64,000 nt of DNA from Ceriagrion tenellum (GCA_963169105.1 OY720643.1:78847696-78911695); one strand, 5' to 3'; positions 22,959 to 35,639 are shown, counted from the stretch's first letter. Notes: a model not told the origin generated them from the letters alone. Translations and numbers: made by a program.

Positions 22959-23322
22959 CCGTATAAATGCGTGTAAGAGGCGCACCCCTTTTTTTAAGCG
23001 TCGAAGTTGAACAAAAAATTTTGGGGCTTTTTTATCCTCCTATCGCGAGGTTTTGAGGACCTAACTTCGAAATTTCGGCCATTATCAAAGCCTTCCGGAC
23101 AGTCACACCGAGCTCTGATTTTTAATGCCGTTTTCCCCCACCATTTTCCTAGTGCACAAGTCGTAGTCGCTGTGAGTATGGGCCTTTTAAACTGCATTTA
23201 ACTTTTACATAATATATTTTGCTGTAAGCGATGACGAGCGGGAATTCGTGTAAGAGGCGCACCCTCATTTTCGGCTGCGATTTCAGGGAAAAAAGGTGCG
23301 TCTCTTGCACGAGTTTATACGG
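22959..23322. mobile_element. MITE with CCGTATAAA ends (364 bp)
   Basis: The left end CCGTATAAATGCGTGTAAGA and the right end (opposite strand) CCGTATAAACTCGTGCAAGA continue with GGCGCACC/GACGCACC and a T run. TA follows on the right; on the left TG is found in its place. No transposase is present. Confidence 0.7.
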
Positions 23323-23324
23323 TA

Positions 23325-25700
23325 TTGATTAGTGTCATGATTGTTAATATCACTAACTAAATTCTTTCCGGATTGGAGTTAATCAGAATTTAGGATAAAC
23401 TAGAGGTTGCCAAATGCGATTGCGCTTGCTGACCAACTTTTAGGCCTAATAGTTAAAGTTAGCCCGTAGAAACGAACCGTGATGACGTAAGACGATTTGT
23501 AAATAAAGATGAAGTCAGAGATACAAAGTTTTAATCATTGGAGATCCCGAACAGACTTCACTAAGAGCATACTCGGGGAAAGCCTCATTTAATTCTTTGG
23601 CCGGAAGAGGTAGTCTTTTTATTCATAGAATTCATGCGTACAATCAATCTATTTTGAGCTCCATATTGGAAACTTAATGAAAAATTGATCATTTTAGACA
23701 CACACAATTTCTAGAAAATATCATTGTTTTACCGTTAAGTAAATATAAAGTATCAAGTTAAATTTACGAAGCTAAAATGTGTCTATTCAATGTAAATGGT
23801 ACTAAGATACGGTTTTCATGAGCGGAAAAAATGTCCAATACTAATTTATCAGATAATTTGCTTAAATATTTTTCCATACTTGTAATCTTTAGTAGCTAGG
23901 GCATGTCATCAGCGTATATTAATATTTGTTCAACTGAGCAAACTAGAAACTAAAAGTTTGAATTTGTTTTGGTTCACTTGGTTCCGGGCGATCCTCCTTA
24001 AACCGTTAAATCATCTCTCCCTCGTCATATCACAATATGGGAATTTCTCTCACTCTATTGATCTGAGGAAGGCGTATACATTTTCCCATTTCCTCTTCCC
24101 ACCCTTATCCGGGAAGTGGAAAGAAACCTTAATGAAGTGAGACCAGACTCTCTTTGACTCGCGACTCAGTCCCCTCCGGATGTTTCGCTAACGAATACCA
24201 AAGAGCCGCCGAGGACATCCTGCGTTGAGATGGAACGCGACAGGGGTGTAGACAAGAACGGGGAAAGTATTGATTCGTATGTCTATTTATTTGAATCCTT
24301 CATCTTGAACAATAATAACTCTATCGCCAAATTTAAAAAAGCTACATTGCAACTGCTATGTTCAAAAATAATAATAAATTCCTCTACTTTTTCATATTTT
24401 CTTCCTTACGTTTTTTCCATCTTTGAACAACGTTAAATTGTTTTCCTCCTGATGTCCAATCTTTCACTTTATCATTCCTCCAGAATAATTTATTATTTAT
24501 TTATTTATTATTACTCCAAAAACAGCAACTAAGGCATTTTATTGGGTATTATTAACAGAATAATATAAAACAAAAATAAGTCAAAATAATAGTGAAAACA
24601 AAAACATAAATTTTTAACATATGTGAAAGGCAAGTATGAGGTTAGGATGGCTTGAAGCTACGCATTACGTTTCAGTTGGGAGGAAAGAACGTTGCGTGAT
24701 GAGAAAAGGGGTATATCCCTAAAGTGTATCAGCTCAAATTTTTTTTATTGGTCCAAATCCCACCTCATTTTATTGTCATATTCTCCTGATAAGCCGGAGA
24801 GCAATGCAGTTGTCCTGCTTTTATTACAATTTTTTATTTCTTCCTCTGTTGCGCTAATTTACGAAATTTCGAAACTTACGAAACAGTTATATGATGGAGA
24901 AGTGAAAAGAAATTGACCAATTAATTTATGCTTGAGTGTGGTAGAAGAGTCTGCAGAGGGGAAATGAGGACCCTTAGGAATAGAAGAGAGTGTATAAAGC
25001 AACACAAGACTGTAAGAGAAGCGAAAGTGGTTTGTAAGGATTATTATCATTATTATTGACCAATAGTGTTAAATATTGTCTAACTGCCAAGTGGTATCAA
25101 TGAAACAATACAGTACAGATATTTAAATGGTCATTCAGCTACAAAACAGAATAAAAGAAATTAATATATAAGTAAAAATAAAAATAATCAATCCAAAACA
25201 AATTTTAGGCTTCGTTACTTACAAATGTTTATATTGCCAGGAAAGACCTCATAAACCGTTTTGCAGGAACAACGCTCCAGTTCACAATACGGAGTAACCT
25301 TTTTTTACATTGGCTCTTTGAGTTTTACCCTTCCCCTTGTATTGATGATAATTTCTGCCTGTTTAGTTGGGGTTCTCCACTTTCTGTCTCAATTCTCCCC
25401 ATGCCATGTAATATGCAGAACAGCACGCATAGACTATTTATTATTCTTATCTTTTTTTAAGAGCAATGAGGCAATGGGACACCATTGAGGAAATAATAAA
25501 AAGGAAGTCAAATTACTAGGAATAACGGCAAAACTCGTTGAATTTGCCTTTCTCCCGAAATGATATAGGGTAATGGCATATCTATGTGTGTTTCTCTTCA
25601 CCCTTTTTGTAATAAAAACGCAACCTATCTATATTCTATGTTTAAACCTGAATCAACCTATGTTTTGGCCCAACCAGGACTGACCTCGTCTACCTCTTAC
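23325..25700. other. AT-rich intron, nothing firmly identified
   Basis: A TTTATTTATTTATT stretch at about 24490 may be the tail of an inverted retroposon, as at 62940. Otherwise blank. Confidence 0.45.
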
Positions 25701-25830
25701 GCTCAATTATCCGGAAAAATACCTCCAATCTCTTCTTTTCTCTGACTCAGAACTCTGGAATTCCTTGCCTCTATCGATTAAAAACCTTCCTCTGCCTACT
25801 TTTACGGAGAAACTATTAAATATTATTATA
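25700..25830 (+). mobile_element. LINE C-terminal relic
   Basis: The plus strand reads SDSELWNSLPLSIKNLPLPT followed by FTEKLLN, the SELWNSLP-I-L-F-LL motif found at the C-terminus of CR1/Jockey-type ORF2 proteins. Nothing else of the element is recognisable. Confidence 0.6.
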
Positions 25831-26329
25831 TATTTAATGTGCGTATATGTCTCTACCCTTAAGTTGTATTTTATTATAGTATCCTCTTTACGTACATAAT
25901 GATCTGTGAAATCATTAATTTCTTCTTATCTTTCCCTGATTGATATCACCTTTTCCATTTTTGAATTTTGTGTCATTTATCCGTTACTGACAAACTTTTG
26001 TTTTCGTTAACTGTGATTTCTCTCCCCAATATTTTTTTTGTTATTTGTTTTCATTGAAAGGACATATTTGTATGTATTTTCTGTTTTTCTCCACTAGGGA
26101 AACCTGGAACACATTATGACGTTACCCTTGATACGCAAAACGGAGCATGTCTATTATTTATCCGCTATTCTTAATCCTATTGAGCTCGAAATTTTATGCC
26201 ACAGAGTATCTTCGTCAAAGTATGTGATATACAGTGGTGGTGAGTGTTTGAAAAGCATGAATCAAGAGCTAGAACACTCTTATGGAGAAAAAAATCATTT
26301 TGTTCTCAATATTGTGGAACGAAAACTAC

Positions 26330-26740
26330 TCGTAGCCCTGAGAGTTTGGAGGAGGGAATGGCTCCGAGAAATTTGTCGGCCGACATCGACGCCTTTCGCA
26401 TTCGCGGAGAAGCCGGTTGAATTATAATTATTTCCAATGGGAATCGGGAAATGTCCTTCGTTTTCCCTTTCACCGCTTCCTTTTGATCTCTCTCCCTACC
26501 TCCGTTGTGTGCTTATAAGCGTGGAGTGTGGTGGGAGGGTATGAGGGGGGAGTAATGCCGGCGGTGTGGGACGGCAGAAAGAAGCTTGTTAGGGGAATTC
26601 ATAATTATAGGGGATCCGAATCGTATCATCCGATGGAAGGAAATGAAAAGTGGCAAGGTGGATGGATGGGAAGGAGACAAATTGATTCGCACGCTTCGGG
26701 AAAAAATATAATCGTGTGTGCGCGATTCCTCCATCCCCTT
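26330..26740. other. GC-richer island, function unknown
   Basis: It contains CTCCGAGAAATTTGTCGGCC, CGACGCCTTTCGCATTCGCG and a G-rich stretch around 26530-26580. Open frames of 103 and 150 codons cross it (26116-26427, 26528-26980) but match nothing known to me and lack splice context in agreement with the Ig gene. Confidence 0.35.
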
Positions 26741-27229
26741 TGGCTGTGGATATTATTTACACCTCAGTTATTAATTTTAATGATTGGATGTCTAGGGAGG
26801 CGAGGCATGGTTGGCTTTCCAATTCTCTCCCTTCGATTTTCAGCCGTGAATATGAGGTTTTCCGTCCATCCCACAGTATTTATAATACTACAAATGATCA
26901 AGTATTCATGTCGTTATACTCCCAATTTAGTTGAACTAAAAAGTGGTGAAAATACAGGTGGTCCTTCGGCCGCATTGTGAAGAAAAATGTTTGCTAGCCT
27001 CAAGAAAATCTGTGGGAAATCATAAATTTTATTTTTTCCAAACTCGGCATTGAGGTTTTTACTTCTCGGATTTCTCTGGAACCAAAGTCTCATGTTTCTA
27101 ACGTGTCGCATTATATGAGGGTAACTTCCCTTCCTTATACACTTCGTAGCCATTCGCAACATTTTAGAGGAAAGTGTACTCTTATATTCCCTCCCATCAC
27201 CTGTTGTTACAATATACTGACTCCGATGC

Positions 27230-27885
27230 TGGAGGAAAGAGGTTTCAGAACTTGACGCTTGGGTGGTTACCGGGAATGAAATGGACGAGTATGATAGGTA
27301 ATGAAGAAATCTACAGTGGAATAGAAGCGAAGCATACCATACAAAGCACTTTCAAGAATAAAAGGACAGATTTGCCGTACGATGAATTCCTAAATAACGT
27401 AATGGAAGGAACAGCTTCGCGAGGAATACCAAGAATCAAGTGCAGGCTCTACTAAAACCGCGAATGAAGGAGTTGTTCTACAATGATTGATAGGGATTTG
27501 CTGGAGAAAGCGTATATATGAGTGGTGCAGCCATCAAACCTCAGGATGGAATGACTGGTTTTTATGGTAGTTATCATTTACTAGTTATAATTGTGTTATG
27601 TCGCGTCATTCCGAATAATTACATAGTTCAACTAGGGTATACTTTTTTGATGCTAAGGGGCAATGAGGTTGAGAAAATTCTGAGGAGGAGGAATATTAGG
27701 AGTCTTTAAACAGGAGGGCATGTATGAAGCAGTGCATAGAGGTTATTGAGGCAAAAGAGTTTTGCAAGGATAGGTCAGTAAGGAGGAAATTTTTGGAGCA
27801 GAGTTAGGTGTACATATATGTATTTATGAGTGAAGCATTGTAACTGTGCCTACCCTGGAAAGAAACGGCGTAATTGATATGTATG
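27230..27885 (+). mobile_element. LINE C-terminal tail and 3' end (W-IGH-tail lineage)
   Basis: The plus strand reads M-WTSMIGNEEIYSGIEAK, DEFLNNVMEGTASRG-PRIK, then further on MKQCIEVIEAKEFCKDRS, ending in CTACCCTGGAAAGAAACGG and a GTATGTATGG tail. The final 67 bases equal the first bases of the window. Stops and frameshifts are present. Confidence 0.65.
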
Positions 27886-27889
27886 GTAA

Positions 27890-28690
27890 GTTGTTGATAG
27901 TTGCCAATTTAATATAGGTTACGATAACAATAGTTTTTCTAGGTTTCATAGAGGTATCCTATACATTTTTTAACGCAGACTTCGAATCCGTTTGCTGAAT
28001 TACTCTATCACATTTGGTTTCTGAGGTATATAAGCTCAAAAAGACCTAAAAATTTCCATTTGACCCTTTGTGGTTAAAACATCTATATAGTCAGACGTGT
28101 GAGTCAATTTTTGTGAAAATATTTGGATTACGCGCACAAAAGTTCGTCGAGAATGGCCGTTAGCATCAAAATAGCATTCGAGACCCTAAAATTTGCAGGC
28201 CTGTATTATAATACCCCAATTACAATTTTGCAGTGCATGATTTGTCATTACGGTAAACATACCATTCAATTACGCGTCACATCTCCGCATAACTTTGACC
28301 TTCTCGATGATGATTTGCATTGCATTTAAATTTGGTAAAAAACTATGCACGAAAATGAGGGTCATTTTCGGTACCCTCCAAAAACTCAATATAAGTCTCC
28401 CTCTTGTCGTTTATTGAGAACCTTTACCGTGCAAACTATCCTCATCCCTAATTCACTGTCCAAAACCTCATCAACGGTGGTGCAATCAAATTCATCTGTT
28501 CTCCGATCATTCTGTCAACCAACAATCGCAAAGCACAAGATCCCGGATACTGGCAACACCTTCAATAGTTGTGGCTGTGGTAGGCCTTGCGCCTTTTGCA
28601 GGCTTCCAGATGTTAAGTTTGTTCTGTCTCTTCTAAAAATGCCTTAAGCTACCTGAAGACCTGAGCCCTTGACAAAACATCAGATCTTCA
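27890..28690. other. AT-rich intron with an unidentified 100-codon frame
   Basis: The frame 28345-28647 ends in a Cys-rich patch (SCGCGRPCAFCRLPDV) directly upstream of the LINE at 28690. It might be a remnant of a mobile-element protein, but I do not recognise it. Confidence 0.35.
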
Positions 28691-29370
28691 GATAAATCTA
28701 AAATCTTCAAACAGAGTAAAATATCTTGGAATAACCTTAACTTCTGATATATTCTAGGGAACATACATACAAAAAATAAAGGGCACAGCATTTAAGAAAC
28801 GAGGTTCCGTTAAGCGTATAATAGGACGGCCCTTGGATGAAAAAGTAAAAGAGAGATGCTACTTTGCTCTGATTAGGCCTTACCTAGAATACGCCGCGAG
28901 CATTTGGGACCCTGATCAAAAGGATTCAGCCAAAATAATAAATAAAATAAAAAGAAAGCTGCACGCTTTGTTAAAAACTGCTACAAGTGAACATATAGTA
29001 TCTCACAACTTTTGCAGGGATTAAGATGGGAGCTCATAGAGATTTAGAGACTACACTCTGGTCTTAGGTTGATTGAGAAATTCAGAACTGATATTTTTCA
29101 GAGCGACACAGAGAATATTATCATGACTTCTCACGACATATCTATGTCTGACAGAAGCGATAAAATAAGAGAGATACGTTGCCACATGGATAGGTATAAA
29201 AACTCGTTCTTTCCGCATACAATAAGCGACCACAATAAAAACTGAGCTCCATCAAACATACTCCCATGATACATGTCGCCATTTCACCTCCCAAAACCTT
29301 ACATCTTTACACGGATGGTGACCTAACATCCCCTGCCACACGCCCATGCGGCGGCTCGCAGGGTATTATG
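28690..29370 (+). mobile_element. CR1/Jockey-like LINE C-terminus and 3' UTR
   Basis: The plus strand reads VKYLGITLTSDIF, GTYIQKIKGTAFKKRGSVKR, then ERCYFALIRPYLEYAASIWD, KIINKIKRKLHALLKT and, after a frameshift, RLIEKFRTDIFQ and KIREIRCHMDRYKNSFFPHT. LIRPYLEYAA-IWDP is a hallmark of CR1/Jockey ORF2 downstream of the RT. The 3' UTR ends at GCGGCTCGCAGGGTATTATG. It is the best preserved member of the family that also ends at 60-430, 58560-58870 and 60430-60540. Confidence 0.8.
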
Positions 29371-29999
29371 TAATTGTAAAAATATATCAGTTTTCCCACT
29401 AAGCGAGTGAAGCTTTTGAAAAGTTTCTGATGCACTGAGACCTAGTCTGATGCAAAATTGCTCAATGCCGATTGCTGAATGTAACTCGAAATTGAGGAGA
29501 TTTAGTTTAGGAATGCAAAAAATAAAAAAATACGAAACAAATTCCTCCGGGAAACCGAGTGAGGATATAGATTTCAAACTCATCCTGGCGGATAGCCATA
29601 TGTTGCTCCATCTTCCCTATAAACGGGAAGCCCACAGGAGTGCCAGATTGAACGCTCCGCTAAGAGTCTCATTAATTTGTATACATACTTGGTATGTTCA
29701 TGGAGTCTTAGCCTGTCTAACTTTATGAACGAGTCAAGAAATTGGTACTGGCATACAGTGGGCTGAAATGGAAAAAAGTTGGCCAAAATTCCAAATGTGC
29801 CTATTTTTACGCATTGGCGTCCTTGAAATAAATTAGCGATCTTACTGAAATTTTCAGAAGAAGGCGTCTTTTGCGCGTAAACCGAAATTATTACTATTCA
29901 ACGCCTGAGTATCCTTCTATTATCTCTATCATATTCGTCTAGGGGTTCTATTTCTCACATAAGGCAACACACAGTGTTTTGTATTCGCGCCACTAATTT

Positions 30000-30205
30000 G
30001 TTTGTTTCACCAGAGAGCAATGCGCGGCTTTCTATTAAGCTGACATCTGTCGGCAGTTTTACTGTTTGGCGCCATTACCTTTTTTGGGTCGTGAGTGATG
30101 AATCATTTGCTCCAGTGCTACGATAGAGGGAGTGTCTCGACGTCAACCCATCCGAGTTCGACCTTGCAGAGAAGACGACTATGGGTAAGTCGCGCATTAC
30201 ACGAG
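30000..30205 (+). promoter_or_regulatory. Possible internal promoter or first exon
   Basis: This CpG-containing block has TTTGGCGCC (E2F-like) at about 30064 and ends in GACGACTATGG followed by GTAAGTCG, i.e. an ATG plus one base directly before a canonical splice donor (30181-30190). It is followed by AT-rich sequence. This would suit a short 5' exon of a nested gene or of a transposon. No downstream exon was identified with confidence. Confidence 0.35.
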
Positions 30206-30583
30206 TTCAGAAATTTATTTAAATACAGTCCACTATTTTGCTTTCGACGATAATTAATCTCTCCTGTATTTCAACCAATTGAGGGCGGAAAGAGAGAACA
30301 GCTTTTGGTCCGCCAAGTTGGATTGTCGTGGCCTCGCAATCAATTGTTTGTGCGGCTTTCTTATCTTGGGAAAGATATCTTTTGCTATGCATTTTCCACG
30401 TCTTTTTTTCTTATAAAACTTAAGTGTTTTGAATCTTATCGTCAACTTGCAATATATTTTATGCGCTGTGAACTGTAGTATCAAGGGTGTGTCTTACAAT
30501 TTGTGCGTAACTATTTATAGTGATAGATTTTCTTGATCGAGTATTCGTCATTTTCCTTGGGTTGTTGCTTGATTCACGTTATC

Positions 30584-30709
30584 ATGTGTTCTGACGATGA
30601 AAGACAGGCGGAATACTGTGCTGTGAGAGATTCTCGAGATAACCGTGCGTGGAAACGGCAATATCGTATCACTAAGAATAGGCGCAATACCTTTGTGAGA
30701 TATATTTAG
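30584..30709 (+). pseudogene. Short ORF, 41 codons, unidentified
   Basis: It starts MCSDDERQAEYCAVRDSRDN, is basic towards its end (WKRQYRITKNRRN) and ends in a stop at 30707-30709. It lies 400 bp after the possible donor at 30185 and just before a foldback insertion. It may be a broken transposase or nested-gene exon, or chance. Confidence 0.2.
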
Positions 30710-30783
30710 CGGTTGTACTTAATGTCAACGAAGGTAATGTACCAAATAAAAATGACTTTGTTAACTCCGCAAGACGTTTATTA

Positions 30784-30824
30784 GCACGACCTTGGTATCG
30801 ACAGCTCGTGTAATCTTCAGTTCA
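30784..30824 (-). ncRNA. Hammerhead-ribozyme-like motif, decayed (left arm)
   Basis: On the minus strand: core CUGAAGA intact, U, imperfect stem II, GAUA in place of GAAA, stem III ACCAAGGU, C17, GUGC. The 5' side of stem I is lost. Confidence 0.45.
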
Positions 30825-31308
30825 GTTACCCATTGTTCACTTACCTCTACCTACTTCACTTCAGTTCACTTCCCCTTAGCCAGCGAGCAAGTGCTTCCCT
30901 CCCACTCTCCCACCCCCCTGAAAACCCAGATAACTCAAGGGCAAGTCAACTAACGAACTTTATTTTTTTTTAATTAAAATAACCCATTTTATGTTGTGAT
31001 TCAGCAGAACGAACTTTATGTATTGTGTAAATGTAAACGCGACTCCTTACCCTATCATCTCAACTCACTCACGCTATACCCAAGCCATACCTTCCGCAGT
31101 CAAGATTCTAGCAGTGTTTTCCCAAAACACAAACCATGACTCTTTCTCCTCCCACCCACCACCTAACCCCTTTCCACCTTCTAGCCCGTTACCTTCCCCT
31201 CGCCCGCCTCCCTTATCCTCACCCTACTCCCACCTCACCCCCCTCTCCCAAATTCATTCTCTTTTTCCACCATGAACTTGTATGTATACCGTGACTGATT
31301 TTGTATTT

Positions 31309-31349
31309 GCACCTGAAGATGACACGAAGTGTTGAAACCCGGGTCGTGC
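31309..31349 (+). ncRNA. Hammerhead-ribozyme-like motif, best preserved copy
   Basis: GCAC (31309-31312), core CUGAAGA (31313-31319), U, stem II GACAC-gaa-GUGUU (one G-U), GAAA (31334-31337), stem III ACCCGGGU (31337-31344), C17 at 31345, GUGC (31346-31349). Stem I is perfectly paired GCAC/GUGC. All catalytic core letters fit the hammerhead consensus. The oddity is the single U between the core and stem II. The predicted cut is after 31345. Confidence 0.7.
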
Positions 31350-32589
31350 TAATAAGCCTCTCGTGGAGTTAACAAATTCCATTTTCATTTGGTCATTTGG
31401 ATAACTTCCATAAAGTAAAGCCTGCAACCAACCGTACCCGCCAGATGATTTTCAATCTTTTCTTGCTATGACGAACCAGTTAAATGAGGTGGCATTTGAC
31501 TTGAAATTAGATGTAAAAGCGTCTGAACTTGACATATAGGAAGGCGTTGAATTCCACCATCATAAAATTAACGCGGTAGCGAGTCGAATAGTTAAGAAGA
31601 CTCCTTCAACCACAAGGGAAGGTCAATCTTCGTCACCTCTCTCACTGCGCCAACCGAATGTTAGTGTTCCGTTTTTTGATGTGACCTTTGCTTGAAATGG
31701 ATAACATTCCCTTCAATAGCACGTTTCTTAGAATTTAAGTGTAAATATCTGATCATTCTAAAGACATCTTGTTGCAAGCAAATCAAATTTGATCTCGTAA
31801 TAACTATAGGAATGCAACATGAATCTCACAGGACAACATAAATTGCTACGTTTCAATCAGATACTTGATATATCTGGTTATCGCATAGCCTATAGAACAA
31901 GGGCCTTGGGTCCCTAGAAGGCTCTCAAGTGCGTCCTTTTATTGCCAAAAATTGACCATGGAAGATAATTCTTGCCTGTATTAGAAACACGTAAAATATA
32001 CCTATACTGAATGTACAACAAGCATGGGGTCGTAAGTCACGCTGGGGCCCCAGAGGGCCTAAGGTTCCAAAAGAATGCTTTCTTAAAAGCTTCATAAGTA
32101 TTGAACGAGTGAATCGATTTTAGTGAAATTTTCACATATGATTACTTTACTGATCCAGTAAAGCTTTTTTAAGGGAATTGGGATTGTAAGGATGGCCCCT
32201 GGGCCCAAAGAGCAGCATATCGGGCCGTCTGGTGTTTTATGCGTTTGAAATCTCAAGTCTAAACATTTTGGTTCAAGTGCAGAGGTTTCTCTTTTTGCAT
32301 GTTTTAATTAGTTATACTAAAGATAGAAGCTATAGTTTTCGCCATTAGATGGATAATATAGTGAAGTTTCTTATTATTTCATTAAATTTTCTTATATGAA
32401 TAAACTTTTCCTAGAAATCGATTTTTTAATGCAAAATCATGAATTTTACTTCTGTCAACAATAGGATATTTCCATAGTGGAAATTTAGGCCGTATACTGA
32501 AATGTTGCTGATTACGATATTTCCAGGGATATTTTTGCCCAAAATTGGCAAAATTCATTTTAAGTGGACCAATTAAAGTTGGACCCATG

Positions 32590-32936
32590 TAAAACAGGAG
32601 AATGCCCCGATGTTATATTAATGCGTAAAGCCTCTGGAATGCAAATGGCCTGTAGTAGTTTCCATATGTTACTGCAAAAGAATGTTAAAACTCGGTAAAC
32701 ATAATGTAGGTAATGCGGTTTTCATCAGCTGAATTAAAAAATAAAACTAAAATTATAGCTCAATAAAACAGGAGAATGCCACAATATTACATTAATGCGA
32801 CTAGGCTCTGGAATGCAAATAACCTGTAGTTAATTTTCTATATGTAACTGCAAAAGAATGTCGAAACTCGGTAAGCATAATATAATGCGGTTTTCATCTG
32901 CTGAATTAAAAAATAAAAGTCAAATTATAGCTGATT
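32590..32936. repeat. Tandem duplication, unit about 174 bp
   Basis: TAAAACAGGAGAATGCC starts at 32590 and again at 32764. Both units continue through CTCTGGAATGCAAAT, ACTGCAAAAGAATGT, AAACTCGGTAA and GCGGTTTTCATC, ending in TGAATTAAAAAATAAAA. Identity is high, so the duplication is fairly young. Confidence 0.9.
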
Positions 32937-33198
32937 TGCCAAGAAAAAAAATACACCTCATGAGTGACTCCAACTTATATAACATTTATGCCCTGTCTTT
33001 CTTTCATCCCCCGTGGAATTTCAACGGGTACCTTTGCTATTTGTTAAATAAAAATCTTCGTGACGAATTCCATTGTTATCGTATAAAATTTAAACTTGAC
33101 TATAAACTGTAGGACTTCTTGTATTCCTTGGGTCTCCCTTATTTATGAAATAAAACTCTGTTCAACCTTTTGAAGTTCCATGTTGTTTATTAATTATA

Positions 33199-33228
33199 AC
33201 AAAGATGCCTGGCATCATCTTTAGGTGC
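33199..33228 (-). ncRNA. Hammerhead-like motif, decayed arm
   Basis: On the minus strand: GCAC, CUAAAGA, U, stem II GAUGC-cag-GCAUC, then UUU. The core and GAAA are mutated, but stem II remains paired. Confidence 0.35.
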
Positions 33229-33258
33229 TCACTGTCAGTGCCAGTGAGAAGTCAGTGA

Positions 33259-33299
33259 GCACCTGAAGATGATGCCACGCATCGGAATCCGGATTGTGC
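33259..33299 (+). ncRNA. Hammerhead-ribozyme-like motif
   Basis: GCAC, core CUGAAGA (33263-33269), U, stem II GAUGC-cac-GCAUC, GGA plus A (GAAA with A13 changed to G), stem III AUCCGGAU, U at position 17 (33295), GUGC. Stem I GCAC/GUGC is perfect. Stem II and stem III differ from the 31309 copy yet pair, i.e. covariation. Confidence 0.6.
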
Positions 33300-35639
33300 A
33301 ATAAATTATTGACCTACAAACTGACCAGTGGAGTGTAAAAACTATTTTTACTAATCTCCATTATTTAGCATATTTATCTTTTTTAGGTCCTGTCGAATAT
33401 ATGTACCATATTTTGCTCGAATATTTGTCAGTGATTGGAAGGTAGTAGGTTTGAAACATATGGAATTTCTGTTTTATTTATGACTATGGATTAGTTGATA
33501 GGCGCCTTCACTTGTCTGCATGAACATTTTGGATAAAACTACAGAATAAATTATTCTTTTTGTAATTTAAGCTAAAGCAGTCAACTGCTACTGATAGTGC
33601 AGTTAATTGTATTCATGATTTTAATATATAAGCTCGGGTGAGGTATCTTGACGAAGACAATGCATCTATTTGCTCTTATTTCAAATCTTTTGCTATGATT
33701 TTGGGACACAATCTACATTCAGTATATTTCTAAACAATGTATGGCCCCAAATTTCCTTGAATTTGGTTTCTATGCATATAGTTTGTAGTATAAACTTTCC
33801 TAGAATGTTTATTTTTAAATTTACTAACATCGTATTTTTTCATAATTATAAAAATGTCGTGTGATAAATGCTATCTCATTCTTGTCCGATTCAAGCTAAA
33901 CCCGTGCAGCAGTGAGACCTTTTCTCATTTTAATAGGGATAAATCCATGTAGGTAATTTGATGATACCAATAGAATTTGCCTCGTCCACAAATGTCCCCC
34001 AAGGACTGATTTAAATTGCTCTCTCGAAGTAAATCATGTAAATGGCAATAACCACGCTAGCCATTAACCCAAAGCGCTTCGTGTCACCTACGGTATTATG
34101 CGGCCTCCAGGCATGCTACTAACTGTCTACCATTTACACCGCCGCAAGACAAATGATATTATATGATTGTCTCAGTGCAAAATTACACTCTTAGCATTAA
34201 TCATGTAGTGCAATTATTTTTCGAGTAAATTACGCTAGTACGGTGTTTGTGTTTAACTCTGATATATGTCGGAATCAACTTGTTCTCGAAAAGTTACTCC
34301 GCAGTCAATAGCAGTCTCATGCATCTTATCCCAATGTATTTGGATTTCTATGGCCTGAAGTTAGGGCGTCTGTTTACGGCGTGACCCTTATAGGCAACCC
34401 CATTTCGAAATAACCACTGATGTTTGGAATCTAAAGAGAGCGTTAGCGTTAAGTTACAACTCGCATAACCAAATAAGCAATTTATAGAGCAAGTCGATTC
34501 CGCTTATTTATTTCTATTTAAGATTTACAAGCTTAAGTCAAAACAAATATTAGATTCCCTTTTTCCAAATGGTTTTTCAAACCCTGCTTTTTCATACAGA
34601 ATATTTAATCCATTGTAACCCAGTATTAAAGTACAAAAAAGCCAATAATTCCAAGAATATATACTATTAATGAACAATTTTTGCAGCCTTATACACCTAC
34701 CGCAGCGCCCTTTTCTTGGAATTACCACATGTTTACTTCAGTTGTCGCGTTTATATTGCAAAGTGCTTTTCAATAGATTTATAAATCCATGTCATCAAAA
34801 CAACCACTGTGTATCAGAAGCGTAACAACTTACTAGCCGCGCCTCTGGGGCGCCCTGCCCCCGGCATCCAAAGACGATTCTGCCGCGACGAAAATTTAAT
34901 TTCGTTCTGGGGGACGCAAACAGACGCATGGATTCTCTCAGAATTCAAATTTTGAAAGCTTTGAAAAATATCCCGTTTGAATAACTCGGTGAATACCGGT
35001 GTATAACTGAGCTATTTTACTGCTTTTACTTCAAAAAATGGTTTAACATCAGTTTCCACCATTCTGTTTAATAGACCATTCAAATTAAGTGAAAATTCCG
35101 TGCAATTTACATTTTAAGAAAATGAGGTATTATAAGAATGAAGAAGAATTTTTTAACCGAAATGGTAATTTTAAGCGGTTTGTGGTAGTTCCTAGTATGA
35201 GGTTTTTTTGTGAAAATTGGAAACGCGTTTTTCACGAACATTTTTCAACTTTCGGCCGCTGCTGGTTGATATCTAGTGAAAAATATGAAAACTGTCAAAT
35301 AGTTTTCTGTGAAGATGGTATTGCTTGTAGATAAAATGATTCTATTTTTCTCCATACTTTTGTTTCCCATGTGTTCCTGTTGCACATCATGTTACGCCTA
35401 GTTCAATTTGAGAGAAAAATGTAGTACGGTGAGGTAAAATTTTGTTGCTGTGTGAGATGAAAGCAATAATTTTTTGTAGGTATCCAGAAAATGAATGAAA
35501 TTCATTTCCTTTCTCGGTAGAAACAGCTTAACATCTTAAATATTGCAAATTCATGCAGTTATTATTTCAGAACGTATGCTCGTACGTTCGTATGCTATAG
35601 AACGTATGCAATAGTAAAACGGTAGCGTGTGCTTATAAT

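Larger units (their letters stand above)
30755..31385. mobile_element. Foldback element with hammerhead-like arms and 470-bp unique centre
   Basis: The left arm (30755-30830) and right arm (31303-31385) are inverted copies sharing GCACGACC, TTATTAGCACGAC and TTTGTTAACTCC on matching strands. The centre is C-rich on the plus strand with a CCTC/CACC-rich patch (31140-31270) and no convincing protein. Confidence 0.7.
33185..33315. mobile_element. Foldback element with hammerhead-like arms
   Basis: The inverted arms share GTGAGCACCT(A/G)AAGATG and ATGCC-GCATC around a CACTGTCAGTGCCAGTG centre. The outer parts (TTATTAATTATAAC / AATAAATTATTGAC) are only loosely alike. Confidence 0.7.

Noticed and set aside
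27174..27455. 93-codon plus-strand frame as a host exon
   Set aside because: NEEIYSGIEAK and DEFLNNVMEG match the LINE C-terminal tail.
28345..28647. Cys-rich 100-codon frame as a zinc-binding protein
   Set aside because: A single CGCGRPCAFC patch without a recognisable domain; left as unidentified.
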